From the NCBI RefSeq assembly GCF_003610295.1, contig NZ_RAPV01000001.1, positions 1,922,001-1,986,000 of the forward strand: a stretch of DNA of 64,000 nt, read 5' to 3'. Below, one piece after another: positions 19,200 through 28,792 of the stretch. Every line of letters starts with the position of its first letter. The stretch's first letter is position 1. The translations under genes and the position numbers were made by a program. Source of the DNA: Paraburkholderia sp. BL23I1N1. Lineage in GTDB: Bacteria; Pseudomonadota; Gammaproteobacteria; Burkholderiales; Burkholderiaceae. Under the pieces are notes generated by a model that was not told the DNA's origin, searched no databases, and was given only the letters and a program-made list of their open reading frames with translations.

Positions 19200-19571
19200 G
19201 TGGACGTCACCCAGATAGTTTGTATCGTCGACGACGACGAGTCCGTCCGGATGGCCACGGCGAGCCTGGTTCGCTCGTTCGGATGGCAAACACGCATATT
19301 CGCGTCGGCGGAAGCGTTCCTGCAGTCCGGCGATCTCGCTGAAACGTCGTGTCTGATCTCCGACGTGCGTATGCCGGGCATGTCGGGGATCGAGATGCAC
19401 GATCAGCTTCTGAAGCTCGGGTACGCGCCGCCCACGCTATTTATTTCGGCATTCCCTCCCGTCGCGCTGCACGCGAAAATCCAGAAGGACGATGTGCTGG
19501 CTTTTCTCCCCAAACCCGTCGACGCGGCCGCCATGGCGCATTGGCTCAATCTGGCATTGGGATCGCCTTGA
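19200..19571 (+). CDS. single-domain response regulator (FixJ-type receiver)
   Basis: 123 residues if GTG 19200 is the start; this makes VTQIVCIVDDDESVR begin like other FixJ receivers. A TTG at 19137 would add 21 unconserved residues. Asp in LISDVRMPGMSG, Ser in FISAFPP and Lys in LPKPVD complete the receiver set. No DNA-binding domain follows. It converges on the PAS histidine kinase at 19623-21446 with a 51-bp gap, and the two look like a FixL/FixJ-style pair whose regulator has no output domain. Confidence 0.85.
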   Translation: MDVTQIVCIVDDDESVRMATASLVRSFGWQTRIFASAEAFLQSGDLAETSCLISDVRMPGMSGIEMHDQLLKLGYAPPTLFISAFPPVALHAKIQKDDVLAFLPKPVDAAAMAHWLNLALGSP

Positions 19572-19622
19572 CGCCATGATGGTGCGGTGGGCGCCTGAGC
19601 GAAAGCCACAGCGGCCCACGCA

Positions 19623-21446
19623 TCACGACTCGCCCGGGTTGACCGGCGGAAGGCTGAACTGGAAAACCGCACCCCGCCTCGCATGATTGGATGCCCAGAC
19701 TCGCCCCCCGTGGGCTTCAATGATCGATCGGCAGATCGACAGTCCCATGCCCATGCCGTCCGGCTTCGTGGTGAAAAACGGTTCGAATAGCTGATTTGCG
19801 CTCTCTGGCTTGATGCCGTCGCCGGCGTCATGGACCGCGGCCACAGCGCAACCATTTTCGTCCCGCAGCGTTTCGATCAGTAGTTCACGTGGCCTGTCGT
19901 TCAGCGCATCCATCGCCTGGATTCCGTTCATGACCAGATTGAGGATCACCTGCTGAAGTTCGATCCGGTCGGCGAATAGGGGAGGCAAGCCGGGGGTGAG
20001 TTTGAGGCGCAACGAAACCCGGTGACTCAGGACTTCGTGCTGCACCAGGGACACGGCGTCATTGATGACTTCGTTGAGATCCAACGGCGTCTTCTGGGAA
20101 GCCCCTTTCCTCGTGAGCTGGCGCACGCGCCGGACAATTTCGGCCGCGCGCTTGCCGTCGACGATCATCCGCTCCACGCAGGCTCGCACTTCATCAGGAG
20201 ACGGGATCGGGTAGCCAAGCCATCGCAGACAGGCTTCGCCGTTGGTCACGATAGCAGCGAGCGGCTGGGTGACTTCGTGCGCAATCGATGCGCTCAGCTC
20301 GCCAAGGGCGGTCAGGCGCGTGACATGAGCGAGTTCCGCCTGCACTTCACGCAACTGTCGTTCCGCGAGTCTGGCCGCGGTAACGTCCATTATCGCGCCG
20401 ACAAACCGCCGGATGGCGGGGTCGTCGCGGACCGCATGCGCCACGACGTGAAGATGCTTGACGGAGCCGTCGGGCATCAACAGCCGGTGTTCATAGTCGT
20501 AATCGTACCCGGTCTCTGCTGCGCGATCCATCATCCGCTTAACGAACGCAACGTCATCTGGATGCACGCGCGCGAGCACCATGTCGATCGTGGGCGTGAT
20601 TGCGCTGTCGTACTCGAAGATCCTGAAGCTTTGATCCGACCAGAAGATATCTCCGCGAGAGACGTTCCAGCCAAAGCTGCCGGTACGACTCAGTGTTTGC
20701 GCTTCCGCGAGGTACTGTGCCTGGCTCCGGCGTAGTGCATCTTCGGCTTGCTTGCGCTCCGTCACGTCATTATTGGTTTCGAGTATCGCGAGCGGCCGGC
20801 CGCTTTCACTCTGTTGCAATGACCAACGGCTTGCCACAACGACATTCACGCCGTTTCGCTTCGTGTGGACGAGTTCGCCTTCCCACGAACCGGTGCGCAA
20901 TAACGTTTCGTTGATCTCATCAAAAGGAGCGGGGAAACGGGTTTGCAAGAGAGGGTGAGCGTTTTTGCCGATCGCCTCGTGCTTTTTCCACCCGTAGAGT
21001 TCTTCCGCGCCTCGATTCCAGTAGGTGATCACGCCGCTCATGTCGCGGACAAACACGGTGTCGTGAGCGAGATCGAGGAGCCGGGCCTGCTCGCGTTGAG
21101 CATTCCCGAGCCGGTGTAGTTGCCTGACCAGTGTAGTGATGGCCAGCGACGTGATCAGAAAAGCCGCCAGCGCAAGGAGATCCCGTGCGTAGGCGATCTG
21201 AAAGCTAAAGATTGGGTCCGCAAAGAAATAGTTAAGACTACCTAAGGCGAAAACGGAGAAGACGATGGAAGAGATCAGGCTGTCCATTAAGGACAGCAGC
21301 ACGATCACAATCAGGAAGACAAACCCTGTTGCGCTCAAGTCGAATCCAAGCTGGAAGCACAGCCAGGTCGCGCCACTCAGGGCAATGCAGCCCGAGAGCC
21401 AAAGCACCGCGAGATAGCGCAGCCCGGCGCGCCGGTCGGGCATCAT
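19623..21446 (-). CDS. membrane PAS-PAS histidine kinase, FixL-like
   Basis: 607 residues. Residues about 10-110 hold several hydrophobic helices in the DUF4118 (KdpD-type) style. Two PAS domains follow (about 120-235 and 250-370; the second begins LSRTGSFGWNVSRGDIFWS, a PAS_3 pattern). HisKA reads ELSASIAHEVTQPLAAIVTN near residue 395. HATPase has LNLVMNGIQAM and a GMGMGLSICRSIIEAHGG box. The HEVTQPLAAI phosphoacceptor is of the FixL/DctB class. I do not see the haem-binding features of true FixL PAS domains, so the signal is unknown. Convergent with the receiver-only gene at 19200. Confidence 0.9.
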   Translation of the reverse strand: MMPDRRAGLRYLAVLWLSGCIALSGATWLCFQLGFDLSATGFVFLIVIVLLSLMDSLISSIVFSVFALGSLNYFFADPIFSFQIAYARDLLALAAFLITSLAITTLVRQLHRLGNAQREQARLLDLAHDTVFVRDMSGVITYWNRGAEELYGWKKHEAIGKNAHPLLQTRFPAPFDEINETLLRTGSWEGELVHTKRNGVNVVVASRWSLQQSESGRPLAILETNNDVTERKQAEDALRRSQAQYLAEAQTLSRTGSFGWNVSRGDIFWSDQSFRIFEYDSAITPTIDMVLARVHPDDVAFVKRMMDRAAETGYDYDYEHRLLMPDGSVKHLHVVAHAVRDDPAIRRFVGAIMDVTAARLAERQLREVQAELAHVTRLTALGELSASIAHEVTQPLAAIVTNGEACLRWLGYPIPSPDEVRACVERMIVDGKRAAEIVRRVRQLTRKGASQKTPLDLNEVINDAVSLVQHEVLSHRVSLRLKLTPGLPPLFADRIELQQVILNLVMNGIQAMDALNDRPRELLIETLRDENGCAVAAVHDAGDGIKPESANQLFEPFFTTKPDGMGMGLSICRSIIEAHGGRVWASNHARRGAVFQFSLPPVNPGES

Positions 21447-21653
21447 GTCCGTTCGTGCAGAGAGACGGGCTGAACGATGCTGCTTTCGATTTTCACGATC
21501 CGCGGGTTCCCGGGCTAAGGTTATTGACGTATGGGTAGTTCAGAACGCGGCATGGCGGGTTCAGCCACTCATTGTGCACGGGATATCCTGAGGGCAGATT
21601 AATTGTCCTTAAATCACGGCGTGCGTTGAGCAGGGCAACGCCGCGCGAAGTCA

Positions 21654-21674
21654 GCGGGCGGATTGTCCGCCCGC
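21654..21674 (-). terminator. GC-rich hairpin downstream of nemA
   Basis: A perfect 9-bp stem, GCGGGCGGA (21654-21662) with TCCGCCCGC (21666-21674) and a 3-base loop, lies about 40 bp past the nemA stop on the minus strand. There is no U-tract directly after it on that strand, so it could be a weak terminator or an mRNA-stabilising hairpin. Confidence 0.4.
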
Positions 21675-21714
21675 CATACACCTTTTTGAATCGGGCTACC
21701 GGGAAAGCCGGCGC

Positions 21715-22827
21715 CTAGTTCATGCTCGGGTAGTCGGTATAGCCGGTCACGTCCCCGCCGAAGAAATGCGTGCTGTCGGCGGCATTCAGCGGGTGTCCGT
21801 CGCGCAGACGGGCCGGCAGGTCCGGATTCGCAATAAAGGGCCGTCCGAACGCAATGATGTCCGCCCGGCCGTTGGCGATCGCCTTTTCGGCGGTATCGCG
21901 GTCATAGCCGCCGGCGATCATCAGCACGCCTTTGTATTCGTCTCGCAGCAGTTTGATGATGGCGTCCCACCGCGGGTCGAAGTTCTCGTCCTTTACCGTA
22001 CCCACCATTGCCGGTTCGACGAGATGCAAATAGGCGAGACCATATTCATTGAGCTTTTTCACGATGTAGCCGAAGGTTGCCTCAGGCGTTTCATCGCCCA
22101 TGCCCATGAAACGTCCCATGGGGGTGAGGCGAACCGCGACGTTTTGCGGACCTACTTCGTCGCTGACGGCCGAGACGACTTCAAGCAGCAGGCGGGCGCG
22201 ATTTTCAATGCTGCCGCCGTAGTTATCGAGGCGCTGGTTGCTGTTGCTGTTGATGAACTGATCCAGCAGATAGCCGTTTCCGGCGTGGATCTCAACGCCG
22301 TCCATGCCGGCCGCGATCGCGTTGCTTGCGGCACGCCGGTAGTCGGCGACGATTTCCCGAATGCCTTCGACGGTCAGTTCCTGCGGTACCGGTACGTCGC
22401 CCCACACGCCATTGCCGGCCTCGTCGAGAATAAACGTCTTTCCGGGCACCGGCATGGCGGTAGGTGCAACCGGCAGGCTGCCGTTCGGCTGGAAGACGGG
22501 ATGCGAAACACGGCCGACGTGCCACAACTGCAGGAACATGTGGCCGCCTTCTTCGTGAACCGCCTTGCTGACAGCACGCCAGCCTTCAATCTGCTGTTCC
22601 GTGTGGATGCCCGGCGTCCATGCATAACCCTGGCCTTGCTGTGAGATCTGCGTTGCTTCGCTCACGATCAGCGCTGCGCTCGCGCGTTGCCGATAGTATT
22701 CGACGTTCACGTCGGTCGGCACGTTGCCCGGTTGGCCGGCGCGCGAGCGCGTGAGGGGGGCCATCGCAACGCGATGATCGAGGGAGAGGCGGCCCAGTTT
22801 GATAGGCTGAAAGAGGTGCTTCGTCAT
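21715..22827 (-). CDS. nemA: Old Yellow Enzyme family NADPH-dependent ene-reductase
   Basis: 370 residues, the length of E. coli NemA (365), with colinear landmarks. These are the FMN-site N-terminus PIKLGRLSLDHRVAMAPLTR, LQLWHVGRVSHP, the catalytic-region EIHAGNGYLLDQFINSNSNQ, YGGSIENRARL and IAFGRPFIANPDLP. The family reduces activated C=C bonds, maleimides, nitrate esters or nitroaromatics with NADPH through FMN in the cytoplasm. A LysR-family regulator lies 278 bp upstream on the same strand and could control it. The substrate cannot be set from sequence. Confidence 0.93.
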   Translation of the reverse strand: MTKHLFQPIKLGRLSLDHRVAMAPLTRSRAGQPGNVPTDVNVEYYRQRASAALIVSEATQISQQGQGYAWTPGIHTEQQIEGWRAVSKAVHEEGGHMFLQLWHVGRVSHPVFQPNGSLPVAPTAMPVPGKTFILDEAGNGVWGDVPVPQELTVEGIREIVADYRRAASNAIAAGMDGVEIHAGNGYLLDQFINSNSNQRLDNYGGSIENRARLLLEVVSAVSDEVGPQNVAVRLTPMGRFMGMGDETPEATFGYIVKKLNEYGLAYLHLVEPAMVGTVKDENFDPRWDAIIKLLRDEYKGVLMIAGGYDRDTAEKAIANGRADIIAFGRPFIANPDLPARLRDGHPLNAADSTHFFGGDVTGYTDYPSMN

Positions 22828-23105
22828 GGTGTATCTCCGTCCAAGATGTGAGGCGCGCCTTGCAGCGCCGCCATGTGCATGTCAAGGCATCGCCTGGTGC
22901 GGCACGCCTTACCTGATCCTTTCCGCAACGCGCCTGAGAGATGCCGTGTTCGTTGGCGGACATGCAGCGGTGCTGCATGGCGGTGCGGTTGGTCGATGTG
23001 TGTAAGGTTAGGCGGGACGGGGCTGGGGCGGAATCCCAACGGCGCGCTATACACCGTTGCGTGGCGTGCAAAGATAGAGAAGGGCGCTACCGGTGTTGCG
23101 AGCGG

Positions 23106-24011
23106 CTACTGAGGGCCACCCGCCAGTTCGGACACGAAGTCGATAAACGCGTTGACGCGTCGCGACCCGCGCTGATTCGGTAGATACAGGGCGCTCACAA
23201 CAGCCCGTGCGTCGTTCGGTCCGGCTTCGAACTCGGCGAACAGCCGGGTGAGGGCGCCTGACTGAATATCAGACGCCACCAGCCAGTCGGGAAGCAATGC
23301 GATGCCCATACCGTCCAGTGCCGCTTCGCGCAATACCTCGGAACTGTTTGCCTTGAGTCTGCCCGTTACGGGCACGCGCACCTCTTCCTTGCCACGCGAA
23401 AACGTCCAGACTTGAGGTTCTGTCGTGTAGGTGAAGCGAAGGCATTCATGGTCGGCCAGTTCGCCAGGAGACGCGGGATAGCCTGCACGATCGAGATACT
23501 CGCTGCTCGCCACAGGATAACGGGCGAAGGTGCCGACGCGTTTGCTGACGACGTCGGCCATGGCGGCAACTTCACCAAGGCGAATGGCGACATCGATTCG
23601 TTCGCTCACCAGATCGACAAAGGCATCGCTCAGTTTGACGTCCAGTTCCAGCTTTGGATATTTTTGCAGGAACGCCGCTAGGGAAGGGGCGATCAGCCGG
23701 GAGCCGAATGCGACGGGCACGGAAACGCGTAATGGGCCCGACGGTTCACCGCCTCTGTCCGACACTGACGCGTCCGCGTCGGCCATATCGTCGAGGAGCT
23801 TTTTCGCCTTGGCGTAGTACAAGGTCCCGGCCTCGGACAAGGTCACCTGGCGCGTGGTCCGATTCAGGAGTACCGCGCCAAGCTCCTTCTCAAGCGAATC
23901 GACCGAACGCATCACCGACGATGTCGCCAGTTCGAGGCGCCGTGCCGCACTCGAAAAACCGCCTGCCTCAGCGACTTCCACGAACGCCCGAAGCGACAAA
24001 ATTTTGTCCAT
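23106..24011 (-). CDS. LysR-family transcriptional regulator
   Basis: 301 residues. The start at the ATG whose complement ends at 24011 gives the canonical MDKILSLRAFVEVAEAGGFS; a frame extension of 20 residues upstream is not family-like. The winged helix-turn-helix at residues 1-60 includes AARRLELATSSVMRSVDSLE. The C-terminal effector domain resembles the CrgA/AaeR subgroup (VRLGEVAAMADVVSKRVG). It probably regulates nemA, which follows on the same strand, or the DsbA-like gene divergently transcribed on the other side. Confidence 0.9.
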   Translation of the reverse strand: MDKILSLRAFVEVAEAGGFSSAARRLELATSSVMRSVDSLEKELGAVLLNRTTRQVTLSEAGTLYYAKAKKLLDDMADADASVSDRGGEPSGPLRVSVPVAFGSRLIAPSLAAFLQKYPKLELDVKLSDAFVDLVSERIDVAIRLGEVAAMADVVSKRVGTFARYPVASSEYLDRAGYPASPGELADHECLRFTYTTEPQVWTFSRGKEEVRVPVTGRLKANSSEVLREAALDGMGIALLPDWLVASDIQSGALTRLFAEFEAGPNDARAVVSALYLPNQRGSRRVNAFIDFVSELAGGPQ

Positions 24012-24368
24012 AACCTTGGTCCATACAGTGTGCAGTTTTGCGGCGGGCACCCATGCCGCGAGTGCGGCCATTTTTCTCGATGCGTCAGACGTGACTGCGG
24101 CAAAGCGGTGAAATCGACACGTTAGCGTGATCGCGGCGGCGTGCCGACTTTGCGCCCAGCTTAATGCAAAGGCGGCCGCTTAGCGAGGCAGCCCTGCCGC
24201 TGGGTTCCGTATCGGGCACCTTCACTCTGCCGGTCAGTTGCTAACGGCGAAGCTTCATCTTCATCTCATTGCCTGTCACGCAAAAGTGCATTGCCTCGCG
24301 TTGCCATTCCGGTCGGCTGGCTGCCGCGCTATCGTGCTTCTGCAGACAATCCCTTTTGGAGATGTTCG
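24012..24368. other. divergent intergenic region (357 bp)
   Basis: This region separates the minus-strand LysR gene from the plus-strand DsbA-like gene. I see no RNA gene, strong hairpin or convincing small frame. A LysR binding site would be expected here but I could not single one out. Confidence 0.4.
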
Positions 24369-25019
24369 ATGAACACGCTGAATATCGAGGTTACCTACGA
24401 TTTTATTTGCCCCTGGTGCTGGATTGGCGAGGAAAAACTGAAGCAGGCGATTCGCGAAGCGAATGCCGGCGAGCAAACGAAACTCGTATTCGTTCCCTAT
24501 GAATTGAATCCGACAATGCCCGTTGACGGTCGCGACCGTAAAGAATACCGGTCGGCGAAGTTTGGGAGCTGGGCGCGCTCGCAGGTCATGGACGCTCAGG
24601 TCACGGAGGCCGGAAGGCAGGTCGGTCTGGAATTCAACTATGCGCTGGCGAAGCGTACGCCGAACACGCTCGCCGCGCACCGGCTCGTATGGGTGTTGCA
24701 ACAGAGGCATGACGTAACGGCGCTGGTGGAGGCGATCTTCCATGCGTATTTTTCGGCGGGCCGCGATATTGGCGACATCGACGTGTTGACGGAAATCGCG
24801 GTAGCCGCGGGCTTCAAGAAAGATAAGGTCGAAGCGTTTTTCGCCTCGGACAGCGGCGTAGACGAAGTTCGTGCGCTAGAAGCCCGGCAAATCGGGCATG
24901 GCATCAACTCGGTCCCGTCGGTGAAGATCGGCGACGAAACGATCAGTGGCGCACAGTCTGTCGCTCTGTTTCGGGCAACGCTTGAAGACGCGCTGAAACA
25001 GCGCGCAACCGCGGCGTAA
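24369..25019 (+). CDS. DsbA-family (FrnE-like) thiol oxidoreductase
   Basis: 216 residues from ATG 24369, preceded by GGAGA at a good distance; the in-frame ATG at 24291 has no such site. The thioredoxin-fold active site CPWC lies at residues 15-18 (YDFICPWCWIGEE). The cis-Pro region is the SVPSVKIGDETISGAQ stretch near residue 185, as in FrnE/2-hydroxychromene-2-carboxylate-isomerase-like proteins. There is no signal peptide, so it acts in the cytoplasm, unlike classic DsbA. A thioredoxin-reductase-like gene follows on the same strand, so a shared redox role is plausible. Confidence 0.9.
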   Translation: MNTLNIEVTYDFICPWCWIGEEKLKQAIREANAGEQTKLVFVPYELNPTMPVDGRDRKEYRSAKFGSWARSQVMDAQVTEAGRQVGLEFNYALAKRTPNTLAAHRLVWVLQQRHDVTALVEAIFHAYFSAGRDIGDIDVLTEIAVAAGFKKDKVEAFFASDSGVDEVRALEARQIGHGINSVPSVKIGDETISGAQSVALFRATLEDALKQRATAA

Positions 25020-25210
25020 GCGGCGCTGCGGCGGCCATGGGTTGCTTGCCTGGAAGGTCGGGCGGCAGCCCGGCTCGCGCTACCCATTCAGAAACTTTAA
25101 TTCGACTGCGAGATTGCATTGAGTCAGCATGCGCAATGGACAACGTGCAGCGGTGCCGCCCGTGCAAGGCAATCTCGACGGGGGCGGCGGGTTTGCAGCG
25201 GAGGCGGGCG

Positions 25211-26467
25211 ATGGACGGCGCAAGAGTAGTCAGGGTTCTTGGGGCGGCACACAGCAAGGAAGCGTACGAGATCCGGGACTTCCTCGCGCGAGGCGTCGTC
25301 GAATATGAATGGTCCGAAATCGCCTCAAACGAAGCGTGTCTTCGGGAGCTAGGCGTTGCCAGCTTTGACGATATCAACTGGCCGGTGGTCGTTTTTCCGG
25401 ATGGTTCCAGGCTGGAGGCGCCGAGCCTTGCGGACATTGCCGCCAAACTCGGGTGGGTATCGCGTCCACGCTATCAGGAGTACGATCTTTCGATATACGG
25501 TGCGGGACCCGCAGGACTATCCGCCGCGGTCTACGCGGCCTCGGAGGGACTGCGGGCTGTCGTCATTGAACGGTCGGCGGTGGGCGGCCAGGCGGGAACC
25601 AGTTCGCTCATTGAAAACTATATGGGTTTCCCGCAAGGCATCGCCGGCGCAGAATTGGCGGAACGCGCGCGTCAGCAGGCCGTGAAGTTCGGCGTCGAAC
25701 TGCTCATGATGCGCGAGGGCGTACACGCCACCTTTGTGAACGGAAAGATCGAAGTCAATCTGGCGGACGGAAGCTTGCTAAGGGCACGCGCCAATATTTG
25801 CGCAACGGGTATCGAATACCGCAGCTTGGGAATTCCCGACGAGCAAAGGCTGTTGAACGCCGGCTTGTACTACGGCGCGGGCGCGAGCGAAGCGCCCATG
25901 TGTACGGGCAAAAGGATTTTCGTCGTAGGCGGCGGAAACTCTGCAGGGCAGGCCGCGATGAATTTCGCGCGAACCGCGAAGTGCGTCACCTTGATCGTTC
26001 GCGGCGAGTCGCTTGCCGCGACGCTCTCGCATTACCTGCTGGATCGCATCGCCCATACGAGCAACGTGCGGGTGGTCTTCGAGTCGTCCGTCTCGGCGAT
26101 CTATGGCGATACCCAGCTTGAAGCGCTGCAGATCACGAACAGGTCGGGTGGAACGCAGGTTGTGTCGGCGGACCGCCTGTTCGTGTGCATTGGGGGCGCA
26201 CCGAATACGGAGTGGGCGAAGGACACCACGATCGTCCGGGACAGGAATGGGTATCTTGTGACAGGCGCCGATCTGAGCGACTTTCCCCAGTTTGGGACGT
26301 GCTGGCCGCTCGAGCGGCGCCCCTACTTTCTGGAAACGAGCGTTCCCGGCTCTTTCGCGGCAGGCGACGTCCGCTACGGGTCAGTGAAGCGGGTTGCGTC
26401 GGCGGTGGGGGAAGGGGCCATGGCGGTCACGTTTGTTCACCGGTATCTGGCGGAATCGGGGGCTTGA
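25211..26467 (+). CDS. thioredoxin-reductase-like flavoprotein with N-terminal thioredoxin-fold domain
   Basis: 418 residues from ATG 25211, preceded by GGAGG; upstream ATGs at 25136 and 25037 give an unconserved extension. Residues 1-85 look like a degenerate glutaredoxin/thioredoxin fold (EIRDFLARGVVEYEW, then NWPVVVFPDGSRLEAPS) with no CxxC. An FAD domain follows (YGAGPAGLSAAVYAASEG, VGGQAGTSSLIENYMGFP) and an NADPH domain (VVGGGNSAGQAA). The redox CxxC of true TrxB is missing: the equivalent site has YYGAGASEAPMC with one Cys. This matches the family of TrxR-like proteins fused to other N-terminal domains, whose electron acceptor is unclear. Confidence 0.85.
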   Translation: MDGARVVRVLGAAHSKEAYEIRDFLARGVVEYEWSEIASNEACLRELGVASFDDINWPVVVFPDGSRLEAPSLADIAAKLGWVSRPRYQEYDLSIYGAGPAGLSAAVYAASEGLRAVVIERSAVGGQAGTSSLIENYMGFPQGIAGAELAERARQQAVKFGVELLMMREGVHATFVNGKIEVNLADGSLLRARANICATGIEYRSLGIPDEQRLLNAGLYYGAGASEAPMCTGKRIFVVGGGNSAGQAAMNFARTAKCVTLIVRGESLAATLSHYLLDRIAHTSNVRVVFESSVSAIYGDTQLEALQITNRSGGTQVVSADRLFVCIGGAPNTEWAKDTTIVRDRNGYLVTGADLSDFPQFGTCWPLERRPYFLETSVPGSFAAGDVRYGSVKRVASAVGEGAMAVTFVHRYLAESGA

Positions 26468-26484
26468 AGGGGCGGCGCTGGCGT

Positions 26485-26841
26485 TCAATGCCCATGCCCC
26501 CCATGTCCGCCGCCGCTGCTCCACGAGTTGCCGCCGTTGCCGCCGTTGCCGTGCCAGTTGCCACCGCCGTTGCCATGCCAGCCGCCGCCGTGCCAACCGC
26601 CTCCGTGCCATCCTCCGCCATGCCAGTACCCGCCATGTCCGTAGTAACAGCACCCGCCACCCCAGCCGCCCCAGATGTCTACCGCGCCGTAAGCCGGCGC
26701 ATACGCCGGCCCGTAGGCATAAGCGTAGCCAGGGTAGTAGGGGTAGGGTTGCGCGTAGGCGTAGTCGTAGGGCGCCACCACGCACCCGGCGAGACTTGCC
26801 GCCACGGCCAACATCGCGACTGATGCAACGAGCCTGCTCAC
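26485..26841 (-). CDS. Gly/His/Trp-rich lipoprotein
   Basis: 118 residues with a lipoprotein signal: a hydrophobic stretch from residue 4 and lipobox LAGC at 17-20. The mature part is first Tyr/Pro/Ala-rich (YAYAQPYPYYPGYAYAYGP). It then carries short tandem units of the form GGGWH (four in near succession), a Gly/Asn stretch and a His-rich end. The pattern is low complexity, so no enzyme function is expected; roles in envelope adhesion or metal binding are possible but unproven. It converges on the flavoprotein gene with a 17-bp gap. Confidence 0.75.
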   Translation of the reverse strand: MSRLVASVAMLAVAASLAGCVVAPYDYAYAQPYPYYPGYAYAYGPAYAPAYGAVDIWGGWGGGCCYYGHGGYWHGGGWHGGGWHGGGWHGNGGGNWHGNGGNGGNSWSSGGGHGGHGH

Positions 26842-27199
26842 GATCTTCTCCCGCGTTCCCGCCTATAGGATTGAGAAAAACGGCGCGCCCGGGAGTTCAG
26901 CCGGATTTGTGTCGGCAAATTACGGGTCGGATGCGTTACCTCGCTTCCACGACACCCACGCGCCAATCCAACGCCATAGCGGTCGCGCGTTGCGCCGGCC
27001 TTTCAAATCATGACGGATTAATCGCCTTGTAACAGTTCGTTAAATATTCGAAACGTAACTGTAGGGCGCGCCTGATATTTTCCCGTCAGACAATTTCCCT
27101 TTGAATCCAGACCCATGCCTGCGCTGACGCTGGACGAAGAAGAACGCATTCCACATTGCCGGGCCGCCTGATGCGACGCCTGCAAAAACCTGGCCGTCA
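26842..27199. other. divergent intergenic region (358 bp)
   Basis: This region separates the lipoprotein gene (minus) from the TPR-sulfotransferase gene (plus). It is less GC-rich in the middle (about 27010-27060), where promoters for one or both genes could lie. No gene, repeat or hairpin stands out. Confidence 0.4.
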
Positions 27200-28792
27200 A
27201 TGAAGCACGATCCACAGCCTGCGACCGCGTCAGAATGGCTCGCCGAAGGCGACGCCTCAGCCGCACGCGGCGAACTCGAGGCCGCACTCCCGTGTTTCGA
27301 GGCAGCGCGCGCGCTCGATCCCGCCAACGCCATTTTCCATGAGCGCCTCGCCGCGACGCTCGCGGCCCTGAACCGCTTTTCCGAAGCCATCGCCCACTAT
27401 CACGAGGCCATCGCGCTCGACCCGCGCAACACCGATTTGCATCACGGCCTCGGCTGGTGCCTCGAGCTGATGCACCGGCTCGAGCAGGCGATCGACGCCT
27501 ATCGCGAAGCGGTCCGGTTAAATCCGAAAGCCGACGGCTCGTACAACAACATGGGTAATTGCCTGCAGGCGCTCGGTCGTTTCGACGAGTCGCACGAAGC
27601 CTATCGCCGTGCGATCGAGGCCGCCCCGCAAGTGCCGCTGTATTACCGCAACCTCGTGCAGTCCAGGCGCCTCACCGTCGACGATCCGGTGTTCGCCGCG
27701 CTTGAGCAACTCGTTGGCGTTGCCGCTTCGCTCACGCCCGCCAATCAGGCGGAGATTCACTTCGCATATGGCCAGGCGCTGTCCGATGTGGGCCGTAACG
27801 ATGCGTCGTTCGACCACTTCCTGAAGGGCAACGCATTGCACCGTGCCGGCGTGCGCTACGACGAAGCGGCGTCGCTCGGTCTGTTCGCGCATTTGCCCGA
27901 GCTGCTGACGTCAGAGGTGATGGCGGCCAAACGCGGTCTGGGCGATCCGTCGGCTACGCCGATTTTTATCGTCGGCATGCCGCGCTCCGGCTCGACCCTG
28001 ATCGAGCAGATCCTCGCGAGTCATCCGCACGTTTTCGGCGCTGGCGAGCGCACGGAGTTCGGCGAGGCGCTGGTCAATTGCATCGGCCGCGATTCAGACG
28101 ACCCGTTGCGCATCGATATCGAAGCATTGCAAGGCGTCGGTGCCGCGCAGTTGCGCGCGTTCGGCGCCGACTATTTGCGCCGCATACACACGTCGCTGCC
28201 GGAAATACGAAGCGGCGCGCCGGGCTATACGCGCTTCACCGACAAATATCCGTTCAATTTCATCAACGTCGGGCTGATTCATCTGGCGTTGCCGAATGCG
28301 CGCTTCATTCATAGCAGCCGCTCGCCGCTGCAAAGCTGCCTGTCAATTTTTTCGCGAATTTTTCACGACGTGCCGTTCAGTTACGATCTCGGTGAACTGG
28401 GTCGCTACTATCGCGCATACGATGCGTTGATGGCGCATTGGCAACGGGTGTTGCCCGAGGGCACGATGATTGAAGTCAAATACGAAGAGCTGGTGAACGA
28501 TCTCGAAGGCAATGTCCGGCGCTTGCTCGCGAATTGCGGGCTCGACTGGGACGAGCGCTGTCTGTCGTTTCACCAGACCACGCGGCAGGTGAACACGGCC
28601 AGCGCGGCACAGGTGCGCCGTCCGCTCTACAAGACGTCGGTGCGGCGCTGGCAGCCGGAGCGGGCGTTGCTGCAACCCTTGCTTGAGGCTTTGGGACCGG
28701 AGTTGGCGCCGGCTGAAGGCGTCAGCATGCACGGGCATGCGCCTCTGGCAGAGGCCGGCGCGGCAGCCACCGGCACGGAGCGGAAGTCATGA
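27200..28792 (+). CDS. TPR-repeat sulfotransferase
   Basis: 530 residues. Residues about 10-150 contain several TPR units (for example [20 protein letters not shown] and [20 protein letters not shown]). Residues about 255-500 form a sulfotransferase domain: the 5'-phosphosulfate loop is [14 protein letters not shown] near 257, and the 3'-phosphate region is [17 protein letters not shown]. Such enzymes move sulfate from PAPS to a carbohydrate, peptide or small-molecule acceptor; the acceptor is unknown. The stop codon overlaps the start of the APS kinase gene by four bases, which ties PAPS use to PAPS supply. Confidence 0.9.
   Translation: MKHDPQPATASEWLAEGDASAARGELEAALPCFEAARALDPANAIFHERLAATLAALNRFSEAIAHYHEAIALDPRNTDLHHGLGWCLELMHRLEQAIDAYREAVRLNPKADGSYNNMGNCLQALGRFDESHEAYRRAIEAAPQVPLYYRNLVQSRRLTVDDPVFAALEQLVGVAASLTPANQAEIHFAYGQALSDVGRNDASFDHFLKGNALHRAGVRYDEAASLGLFAHLPELLTSEVMAAKRGLGDPSATPIFIVGMPRSGSTLIEQILASHPHVFGAGERTEFGEALVNCIGRDSDDPLRIDIEALQGVGAAQLRAFGADYLRRIHTSLPEIRSGAPGYTRFTDKYPFNFINVGLIHLALPNARFIHSSRSPLQSCLSIFSRIFHDVPFSYDLGELGRYYRAYDALMAHWQRVLPEGTMIEVKYEELVNDLEGNVRRLLANCGLDWDERCLSFHQTTRQVNTASAAQVRRPLYKTSVRRWQPERALLQPLLEALGPELAPAEGVSMHGHAPLAEAGAAATGTERKS

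Noticed and set aside
21493..21681. Small minus-strand frame of 62 codons between nemA and the PAS kinase
   Set aside because: No ribosome-binding site, and it starts within the GC hairpin region.
22925..22970. Minus-strand sequence CTCTCAGGC...AAAGGATCAGG resembling the 3' half of a glycine riboswitch aptamer upstream of nemA
   Set aside because: No matching GGAGAG-type 5' half is present on that strand anywhere between nemA and the LysR gene, and the downstream gene has no link to glycine. A covariance search would settle it.
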